Part shown: one piece after another, positions 1 through 4,953 of the stretch
Layout of the letters: each line of letters begins with the position of its first letter
How positions within the stretch are numbered: position 1 is the first letter of the stretch
From: JAABSQ01 sp041642315
GTDB lineage: Bacteria; Desulfobacterota; Desulfobacteria; Desulfobacterales; Desulfococcaceae
DNA length: 6,633 nt
Reading direction: 5' to 3'
NCBI GenBank assembly: GCA_041642315.1
Contig: JBEPWQ010000215.1
Span: 1 to 6,633 of the forward strand
Notes under the pieces: model-generated
Told to the model about the DNA's origin: nothing
Databases searched by the model: none
Seen by the model: only the letters and a program-made list of their open reading frames with translations
Translations under genes and position numbers: made by a program

Positions 1-186
1 GATTCGGTCAGTGAAGTGCTCAACATCAAAGGCGGGGACATCGAAGATACGCCTGCTTTCGGCACGACATTGAACACCGATTACATCCTGGGAATGGCCA
101 AAATGGACGGCAGATTCAAAATTCTTCTGGACATCGACGAGGTGCTCGGAGCCGACAACGATGCGATACTGGCCAGAGCGGCTTGA
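1..186 (+). CDS. cheW: CheW chemotaxis coupling protein, C-terminal part (5' end outside window)
   Basis: The first 61 codons are open from base 1 and end at TGA 184-186. They read as the C-terminal end of a CheW-like domain: DSVSEVLNI, then a hydrophilic stretch with PAFG, then DYILGMAKMDGRFKILLDID and EVLG. The pattern 'D-x-V-x-E-V ... Y-I-x-G-[MV]-[AV]-[KR] ... [LIV]-[LI]-L-[DN]-[IV]-[DE]-x-[VL]-L' is the usual last third of CheW. CheW is a cytoplasmic SH3-like adaptor that links chemoreceptor tips to the histidine kinase CheA. The CheW-like domain of CheA or CheV would look similar, but the protein stops about 11 residues after EVLG, as single-domain CheW proteins do. It lies 73 nt upstream of the receptor gene on the same strand, which fits an operon. 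The start and the N-terminal two thirds cannot be seen. Confidence 0.88.
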   Translation, partial: DSVSEVLNIKGGDIEDTPAFGTTLNTDYILGMAKMDGRFKILLDIDEVLGADNDAILARAA

Positions 187-246
187 TTCACCATGGTCGG
201 AAAAAGGTAAACGGTCACAGCATATCGGAAACAGTCAACAGAAAGC

Positions 247-252
247 GGGGAG
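247..252 (+). promoter_or_regulatory. Ribosome binding site of the chemoreceptor gene
   Basis: GGGGAG lies 7 nt before ATG 260. It favours 260 as the start over the in-frame ATG at 161, which overlaps the end of cheW, has no comparable site, and would place 33 charged residues in front of the first membrane segment. Confidence 0.7.
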
Positions 253-259
253 ATCTACC

Positions 260-2302
260 ATGCAGAATGTCAAATTGAGTGTAAAATTGATCGGCAGTTT
301 TATCATCGTCGCCGGGATAACCCTCGTGGTGGGTTTTTTCGGGTGGCGGGGGGTCAACCGCTTGTCCGGACACCTCGAAGAGGTGGGGGGGGTAAGGCTT
401 CCCGGTATCCAGAGTCTGTTGATCATTGAAAAGGAGGCGGAAACCTTCCGCGTGGCTCAGCAAACCCTGTTGAACCCGAACCTGCCCCGCGAAGACAAAG
501 TCCGTCAATTTGAAAACATCGCCCTGCTCAGGGAACGCTATGAAAAGGCCTGGAAAATATATGAGCCCCTCCCCCAAACGCCGGAGGAGGCCAAGCTTTG
601 GCGGGAATTCGTGCCCGCCTGGGAGGAATGGCGAAAAGAAAACGGGGTCTTCCTAAAGATCGTGGAAGAGTTGAACAGCCTGGATGTGGGAAATCCAATG
701 GCGCTGCTCGGCACACTCGAGAAGATCCGGGGCGATCATCACCAACTGATGGCAAAGGTCTCACGGCTGTTTTCCGATGACCGGCTTTTCAGCGGAGGTG
801 AAGACCACACCGGGTGTTTATTCGGGCGATGGGCGGCGTCGTTCCAGAGCCAGAATCCGTCGATCAGAAATGCCGTCGCCGGGATGCTGGAATCTCACCG
901 GCAGTTCCATGAGGCGGTCGCCAAAATCAAGACGCAGATCGAGGAGGGCGATTCGGCAGCGGCTGAAACCACATTCGACAGGGAGATGGCACCCGCGGCT
1001 GAAAAGGTATTCGCCGGTCTGGATACACTTCTGGAAATATCCAATAAAGCCGAAGCCTTATACAACCAGGCGAATCAACAGGCCATGGTCACAGCCTTTG
1101 AAAAGCAGAAGGCGGCACTCCAATATCTTGACAAAATTATCGAAATCAACCTGAATGTGGCGAATGAGGCCAAACGCACCGCCGATTCGGAAAGCGCCGA
1201 TTCCAAACTGTTGTCGGCAGTCAGCATTGCGGCCGGTTTCTTTGCCGCACTCGCTTTCGGTATTTTTCTGAGCATATCCATCACCCGAAAATTGAACGCC
1301 ATCATCGAGGGGCTGAACGACGGCGCCGAACAGGTGTCATCCGCAGCCAGTCAGATATCCGGTGCCAGCCAGTCTCTGGCGGAGGGGGCTTCTGAACAGG
1401 CCGCATCCATTGAAGAGACCTCCTCATCATTGGAGGAGATGTCCTCCATGACTCGCCAAAACGCCGACAATGCCAACCAGGCGGATTCCCTGATGAAGCA
1501 GACCAATCAAGTGGTGAATGCGGCCAACCGGTCCATGGATGAACTGACCCGATCCATGAAGGAAATATCCAAAGCCAGTGAAGAGACCTCCAAGATCATC
1601 AAGACGATCGACGAGATCGCCTTTCAGACCAACCTGTTGGCACTCAATGCCGCAGTGGAGGCGGCCCGCGCCGGAGAAGCCGGCGCCGGCTTTGCGGTGG
1701 TGGCCGACGAAGTCAGAAATCTGGCCATGCGTGCGGCCGATGCAGCCAAAAACACGGCCGATCTGATCCAGGGCACCGTGAAACAGGTCAAGGCGGGTGG
1801 TGAACTGGTGGCCAAGACAAACGGAAACTTTACCGAGGTGGCGAATTCATCGGCCAGGGTGGGCGAACTGGTGGCGGAGATTGCGGCGGCTTCCATCGAA
1901 CAGGCTCAGGGCATCAGCGAGGTGAACACGGCGGTAAGCGAAGTGGACAAGGTCACCCAGCAGAATGCGGCCAATGCCGAAGAGTCGGCGTCGGCATCGG
2001 AAGAGATGAGCGCCCAGGCCGAACAGATGAATGCCTTTGTGGCAGAACTGGCGGCCCTGGTGGGATCCTCCAAAAACGGGCACCGTTCCAATGGTTCACG
2101 CGATAAAGGAGCCGAGAAAGTCCGGACCCCGTCGAATTCTCATCCCTCGGCTCGTTTCTCCCTTCGGCTTGGCGGCAACGGAAAGGGCAGCGAAAAAAAA
2201 AGGATCAACGGCAAGACCCGACCGGAAATGCCGGCCGGGGCGATTCAACAAGCCACCCCTGAACAGATGATTCCGCTGGATGAAAATCCGGAGAACTTCT
2301 GA
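260..2302 (+). CDS. Methyl-accepting chemotaxis protein with a CZB-like sensor region
   Basis: This is a 680-aa transmembrane chemoreceptor that would sense a ligand and control CheA through CheW. Order of parts: TM1 about residues 10-29; a mostly helical, predicted periplasmic region 30-317; TM2 about 318-341; then a long cytoplasmic coiled coil. The conserved signalling hairpin carries EIAFQTN at 452-458 and EAARAGE at 467-473. Candidate methylation pairs are E385/E386, E392/E393, E574/E575 and E581/E582, each matching [AS]xx[EQ][EQ]xx[AS]. Inside the sensor region, H160/H161, C186 (in CLFGRW) and H213xxxH217 resemble the His-Cys-His-His zinc set of the CZB family. TM2 to the hairpin tip is only about 130 residues, which leaves no space for a normal HAMP. 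Residues 603-680 are a polar tail ending NPENF, which is not a clear CheR-binding NWETF-type pentapeptide. The chemoreceptor call is certain; the ligand is unknown, and zinc binding is inferred. Confidence 0.95.
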   Translation: MQNVKLSVKLIGSFIIVAGITLVVGFFGWRGVNRLSGHLEEVGGVRLPGIQSLLIIEKEAETFRVAQQTLLNPNLPREDKVRQFENIALLRERYEKAWKIYEPLPQTPEEAKLWREFVPAWEEWRKENGVFLKIVEELNSLDVGNPMALLGTLEKIRGDHHQLMAKVSRLFSDDRLFSGGEDHTGCLFGRWAASFQSQNPSIRNAVAGMLESHRQFHEAVAKIKTQIEEGDSAAAETTFDREMAPAAEKVFAGLDTLLEISNKAEALYNQANQQAMVTAFEKQKAALQYLDKIIEINLNVANEAKRTADSESADSKLLSAVSIAAGFFAALAFGIFLSISITRKLNAIIEGLNDGAEQVSSAASQISGASQSLAEGASEQAASIEETSSSLEEMSSMTRQNADNANQADSLMKQTNQVVNAANRSMDELTRSMKEISKASEETSKIIKTIDEIAFQTNLLALNAAVEAARAGEAGAGFAVVADEVRNLAMRAADAAKNTADLIQGTVKQVKAGGELVAKTNGNFTEVANSSARVGELVAEIAAASIEQAQGISEVNTAVSEVDKVTQQNAANAEESASASEEMSAQAEQMNAFVAELAALVGSSKNGHRSNGSRDKGAEKVRTPSNSHPSARFSLRLGGNGKGSEKKRINGKTRPEMPAGAIQQATPEQMIPLDENPENF

Positions 2303-2334
2303 AACAGAAGGGTGGCCGGCATCCGGGAGCCGGC
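2296..2334 (+). promoter_or_regulatory. Two successive stem-loops at the receptor/cheD junction
   Basis: CTTCTG (2296-2301), loop AAA, and CAGAAG (2305-2310) form a perfect 6-bp hairpin that includes the receptor stop codon. Four bases later GCCGGC (2315-2320), an 8-nt loop, and GCCGGC (2329-2334) form a 6-bp all-GC hairpin. No T-run follows the second stem, so it is not a standard intrinsic terminator. An mRNA stabiliser or processing element that sets receptor and CheD levels separately is a guess. Confidence 0.4.
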
Positions 2335-2360
2335 AAAAGGTGGATTCAAAAGAATCAGTG

Positions 2361-2366
2361 AAGGTG
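2361..2366 (+). promoter_or_regulatory. Ribosome binding site of cheD
   Basis: AAGGTG lies 9 nt before ATG 2376. The alternative in-frame ATG at 2280 lies inside the receptor gene without such a site and would add 32 residues unlike CheD, so 2376 is chosen. Confidence 0.65.
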
Positions 2367-2375
2367 CGATCATTT

Positions 2376-2855
2376 ATGAATATCATCGTCGGTGTATCGG
2401 ATATGAAAGCCAGCAATGACCCCCAGGGCACATTGATCACCTATTCGCTGGGGTCATGCATCGGTATCGCCATCTACGATCCGTTGGTCAAGGCCGGGGG
2501 GCTGCTGCATTTCATGCTTCCGGAGTCGTCATTGGATCAAAACAAGGCCGCCGTCCGTCCTTTTATGTTCGCCAACACCGGCATTCCGCAGCTCTTCAAA
2601 GCGGTGTATGCCCTTGGCGGCGAAAAACGGCGCATGCGGGTGATCGTTGTGGGCGGCTCTCAGGTTCTGGACCAGAAAGGTTTTTTCAATATCGGCAGGC
2701 GCAATGAAATGGCGGTTCGTAAGATTTTTCACCGCAACAATGTGATGATCGATTACCAGGACACCGGGGGGAATTCCAATCGAACCATTCGCCTGAACAT
2801 CGAAAACGGCCGAACTCGCATTCAGGTTTCAGGGAAGGGAGAGATTACGATATGA
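2376..2855 (+). CDS. cheD: CheD, chemoreceptor glutamine deamidase
   Basis: A 159-aa cytoplasmic protein of the usual CheD length. CheD converts selected glutamine side chains in chemoreceptors to glutamate, creating methylation sites; in some bacteria it also binds CheC or CheX-type phosphatases to tune adaptation. The N-terminal catalytic block is clear: T22 in ITYSLGSC, the nucleophile C28 in GSCIGI, and H45 in GGLLHFMLP. These match the Thr/Cys/His triad known from Thermotoga maritima CheD (T21, C27, H44). Further family signatures are KAAVRPFMFANTGIP at about 65-79, VVGGSQ at about 99-104 and the IGRRN segment. It lies 73 nt after the receptor gene. Its stop overlaps the next start in the four bases ATGA (2852-2855), so the two are probably translationally coupled. 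No truncation is seen. Confidence 0.95.
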   Translation: MNIIVGVSDMKASNDPQGTLITYSLGSCIGIAIYDPLVKAGGLLHFMLPESSLDQNKAAVRPFMFANTGIPQLFKAVYALGGEKRRMRVIVVGGSQVLDQKGFFNIGRRNEMAVRKIFHRNNVMIDYQDTGGNSNRTIRLNIENGRTRIQVSGKGEITI

Positions 2856-3718
2856 ACGATATGAAAGCCATTGTCGAAGGAATTACCCGTCTTAAGCCGA
2901 TTCCAAAATCCCTCCAACAGATCATGGAACTGGCAAAGGACCCGGACGTCGGCATGGATCGGCTGGCAGAGGCGGTTTCCCAGGATCCCGTTCTGATTGC
3001 AAATCTTTTGAAAGACGCCAATTCAGCCTATTACGGACGCTCCAGAAAATTTGAAACCGTCAACCAGGCCGTGGTATTTCTGGGAACAGCCGAGGTGTTC
3101 AATCTGGTTTTGATTGCCGGATGCCGGGACACCCTTACCGCAGCCCAGGAAGGGTATGATCTGTCGGCAGGAGAGCTGTGGCGGTATGCCCTCTCTTCTG
3201 CCTTGCTGGCCAAGGCGGTGGCGGTCAAGACGAATCTGGCCGACAGGCAGCTCGTTTTTACCGCCGGTATGGTGAAGGATATCGGAAAGCTCGTTCTGTC
3301 GCAATATGTATCCGAGAAGTACGAAGAAATACGGGGGTTGGTGGATGCGAACGGGTACAGTTTCCGTGAGGCCGAAAAGGCGGTGCTGGGAATCGATCAC
3401 GCCGAACTGGGCGCCATGGTGGCTCAGCACTGGCGATTCAGCCCGAAGATGATCGAAATCATCCGGCACCATCACCACCCCCTGCAATGTGAATCCGCCA
3501 CTTTTGAAGCGGGGGCGGTGTATATGGGGGACCTTCTGTGCATGATGTTGGGTGTCGGTGTCGGTGCCGACGGCCTGTCTTATCGATTTGAACAGCAGGT
3601 GATCGAGTTGCTGGGGCTGTCGGATACGGATATACAGATGCTGCTGGTTGAATTTGAAATGCAGAAAGACCGCATGGAGGGGCTTTTGGAGGCAGGCCTC
3701 CCCGGTTCCGAACGCTGA
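2852..3718 (+). CDS. HDOD-domain signalling protein embedded in the che operon
   Basis: A 288-aa soluble protein with one HDOD domain at about residues 12-210. HDOD domains are HD-superfamily helical folds that usually lack the metal-dependent phosphohydrolase site and act as regulatory or scaffolding modules in bacterial signalling. Hallmarks seen: LKPIPKSLQQIMEL (14-27); QDPVLIANLLKDANSAYYG (44-62), the typical DP...NSxxYG block; the NQAVVFLG helix (71-78); GMVKDIGKLVL (139-149), where the HD pair reads K142-D143; GIDHAELGAMVAQHW (180-194); and IIRHHHHP (203-210). About 75 further C-terminal residues have no recognised domain. The start at 2852 overlaps the cheD stop and has AAGGGAGAG 8 nt upstream; ATG 2861 is a weaker alternative. 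Placement between cheD and cheY suggests a role in chemotaxis or motility control, but the exact function is unknown. Confidence 0.9.
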   Translation: MNDMKAIVEGITRLKPIPKSLQQIMELAKDPDVGMDRLAEAVSQDPVLIANLLKDANSAYYGRSRKFETVNQAVVFLGTAEVFNLVLIAGCRDTLTAAQEGYDLSAGELWRYALSSALLAKAVAVKTNLADRQLVFTAGMVKDIGKLVLSQYVSEKYEEIRGLVDANGYSFREAEKAVLGIDHAELGAMVAQHWRFSPKMIEIIRHHHHPLQCESATFEAGAVYMGDLLCMMLGVGVGADGLSYRFEQQVIELLGLSDTDIQMLLVEFEMQKDRMEGLLEAGLPGSER

Positions 3719-3747
3719 TTATCGAGAAAACGTCAATCTTGTTATAC

Positions 3748-3753
3748 GGGAGA
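3748..3753 (+). promoter_or_regulatory. Ribosome binding site of the CheY-like regulator
   Basis: GGGAGA lies 8 nt before ATG 3762. It supports a start directly before the canonical receiver beginning (YNILIVDD) rather than the in-frame ATG at 3648 inside the HDOD gene. Confidence 0.6.
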
Positions 3754-3761
3754 AAAAACCG

Positions 3762-4190
3762 ATGGCATACAACATTCTCATCGTGGATGACTCGAATCCT
3801 ATGAGAGCCGTGATTAAAAAAGTGATTCGAGCGTCGGGATTCAATGTCGGGACGTTCTTCGAAGCGACCGACGGAAGCGAAGCATTGTCGGTGTTGGATG
3901 AAAACTGGATGGATCTGGTGTTAACCGACTACAACATGCCGGACATGGACGGGCTCGCTCTCCTGAAAAAAATGAAAGAAGATGAATTCATGAAAACCAT
4001 TCCGGTGGTCATGGTCACCACCGAGGGCAGCCACGAGCGGGTAGACACCTTCATGGCGCAGGGTGCGGCTGCATATATCAAAAAGCCGTTTACATCTGAA
4101 GCGATACGGCAAACGCTGAACTCTTTATTAGGGGAACCTGACGATGGACAAGAATGCGTTGACTCAGGCGATGAAGGACTCGATTTCTGA
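3762..4190 (+). CDS. cheY: CheY-type single-domain response regulator
   Basis: A 142-aa protein made of one receiver domain with no output domain. The acidic pocket is D9/D10 in ILIVDDS. The phosphoryl acceptor is D56 in VLTDYNMPDMDG, the switch Thr is T86 in VMVTTEG, the switch aromatic is Y105, and the invariant lysine is K108 in YIKKPF. All catalytic residues are intact, so it should accept phosphate from CheA and act on the flagellar motor or another target. Sitting between the HDOD gene (43 nt away) and cheX, it is probably a CheX substrate. The receiver fold ends near residue 124 (SLLG). The last 18 residues form an acidic tail encoded mostly in the 47 nt that overlap the start of cheX in another frame. 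Whether this is the motor CheY or a specialised or phosphate-sink CheY cannot be told from sequence. Confidence 0.92.
   Translation: MAYNILIVDDSNPMRAVIKKVIRASGFNVGTFFEATDGSEALSVLDENWMDLVLTDYNMPDMDGLALLKKMKEDEFMKTIPVVMVTTEGSHERVDTFMAQGAAAYIKKPFTSEAIRQTLNSLLGEPDDGQECVDSGDEGLDF
4130..4135 (+). promoter_or_regulatory. Ribosome binding site of cheX, inside cheY
   Basis: AGGGGA lies 8 nt before ATG 4144 and inside the cheY coding sequence. It decides for 4144 rather than the later ATG 4174 and implies that cheX translation starts before ribosomes finish cheY. Confidence 0.65.
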
Positions 4191-4611
4191 GGTACTGGAT
4201 ACCATGTTTTTTATGCCGGTGGATTTTATGTCAACCGGCAACGGAAAAGACCGGCCGGCCGACAAAACCGAGCCTATGGCCGTTCAGCTCCATTTCAGCG
4301 GACCGGTGAGCGGCTGCATTCGATTAACGGTACCCAAAAACCTGGCCCGCGAAGTTTCCTCGGATTTTCTGGGCATCGATCCGGATGAAGTGGCATTGGA
4401 GGATATGGTCGGGACCATCAAGGAGATGATCAATATGCTGGCGGGAAACACTTTGAGTCTATATGATCCGAAGGTGGTCTTCGACATGGGCGTTCCCGAA
4501 ATAATCTCCTGCAGGGCTCCGCTCACCCGAAATATCGATGAATATGAACTGATCCGTCTGGAAATACAGACCCTGGCCAGTTGCATGACAATGGTCGTCG
4601 GATATAAATAA
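4144..4611 (+). CDS. cheX: CheX-type CheY-phosphate phosphatase
   Basis: A 155-aa cytoplasmic protein of the CheC/CheX/FliY phosphatase family, best matching the CheX type because it has one active-site motif and is short. The motif ExxN is E94-x-x-N97 in IKEMINMLAGN, followed by the conserved G101-N102 and by P118 in GVPEII. In CheX these Glu and Asn residues insert into the CheY active site and position water to hydrolyse the aspartyl phosphate. The N-terminal helix (LTQAMKDSISEVLDTMFFMP) and the central strands (MAVQLHFSGPVSGCIRLTVP) also follow the family. The overlap with cheY strongly suggests that enzyme and substrate are made together. A cheD gene is present upstream but no cheC is seen in this window. 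It could be annotated simply as a 'chemotaxis protein CheX domain' protein; catalytic activity is inferred from the motif. Confidence 0.85.
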   Translation: MDKNALTQAMKDSISEVLDTMFFMPVDFMSTGNGKDRPADKTEPMAVQLHFSGPVSGCIRLTVPKNLAREVSSDFLGIDPDEVALEDMVGTIKEMINMLAGNTLSLYDPKVVFDMGVPEIISCRAPLTRNIDEYELIRLEIQTLASCMTMVVGYK

Positions 4612-4846
4612 CAGGCGGTGGAGAGGGCAGCGCAGGACCGGGTGTTTTGATGTTACCCGCCAGTATTTTATCGATCCGGTCATTTCGTTTGCGCAGATCT
4701 CTCCTCTGAATCAAATTTTATCTGTCGAAGTCCGGGATGTATTCGAACCCGGAATGCAGCCCATTAGCCTCGAGATACCGAAAAAGGGGGCTATGGAGCA
4801 TATGCCGGCCGATTTAACCCTCCATCACGATTCCAAAATTTCCTAC

Positions 4847-4876
4847 TTGACAGTTCCAAAAGCCTTTTGTTAGTAA
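4847..4876 (+). promoter_or_regulatory. Probable sigma-70 type promoter for the HDOD-GGDEF gene
   Basis: A perfect -35 box TTGACA (4847-4852) is followed after 18 nt by TAGTAA (4871-4876), which is preceded by TG at 4868-4869 in the extended -10 position (TGnTAGTAA). The -10 is a weak match on its own. The start site would be near 4883, giving a leader of about 70 nt before ATG 4954. Confidence 0.45.
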
Positions 4877-4906
4877 ATAGTCGGTTCTTGTAAATAGCCA
4901 GTTCTT
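4873..4906 (+). repeat. Tandem 17-bp direct repeat in the HDOD-GGDEF leader
   Basis: GTAAATAGTCGGTTCTT (4873-4889) is followed directly by GTAAATAGCCAGTTCTT (4890-4906), identical at 15 of 17 positions. It overlaps the predicted -10 and start site, so it may be a pair of regulator sites or a recent slippage duplication. Confidence 0.85.
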
Positions 4907-4953
4907 GTTACCCCTTCTAAATTCTTTCTTAAAACAGCCCTCCAGGTGCTTCC

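Larger units (their letters stand above)
4612..4953 (+). other. 342-nt intergenic region with a start-less open frame and promoter elements
   Basis: No convincing gene is seen. One frame is open from 4604 to the TAG at 4871-4873, but its first ATG is at 4754 (39 codons) and lacks a ribosome binding site; I do not recognise the translation. An inverted repeat TCCGGG (4731-4736) / CCCGGA (4748-4753) with an 11-nt loop has no T-run after it. No intrinsic terminator is evident after cheX, so the che operon might read through. From about 4830 the DNA becomes AT-rich and carries the promoter and the tandem repeat listed separately. Confidence 0.6.

Noticed and set aside
161..259. Upstream in-frame start for the receptor (ATG 161)
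   Set aside because: It overlaps cheW, lacks a ribosome binding site, and would add a charged 33-residue leader before TM1; ATG 260 has GGGGAG at good spacing.
2288..2302. Receptor C-terminus NPENF as a CheR/CheB tethering pentapeptide
   Set aside because: The functional motif needs an aromatic residue at the second position (as in NWETF); here it is proline. The long tail makes it tempting but the match is insufficient.
2280..2375. Upstream in-frame start for CheD (ATG 2280)
   Set aside because: The extra 32 residues are encoded across the receptor end and the hairpins and do not resemble CheD; ATG 2376 gives the standard length and has an RBS.
3467..3481. RHHHHP run in the operon HDOD protein as a special metal-binding cluster
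   Set aside because: It sits where HDOD domains normally carry a conserved HH pair, so it is a small elaboration of a family feature.
3648..3761. Upstream in-frame start for the CheY-like protein (ATG 3648)
   Set aside because: It starts inside the HDOD gene; the receiver fold begins directly at ATG 3762, which has its own RBS.
4731..4753. Intrinsic terminator after cheX
   Set aside because: The 6-bp TCCGGG/CCCGGA stem has an 11-nt loop and is not followed by a T-run.
4873..4906. Start of a CRISPR array
   Set aside because: Only two contiguous 17-bp units with no spacers and no cas genes nearby.
4612..4953. Sigma-54 or flagellar sigma-28 promoter for the HDOD-GGDEF gene
   Set aside because: No GG-N10-GC element was found, and TAAA is not followed at the right distance by a GCCGATAA-like box.
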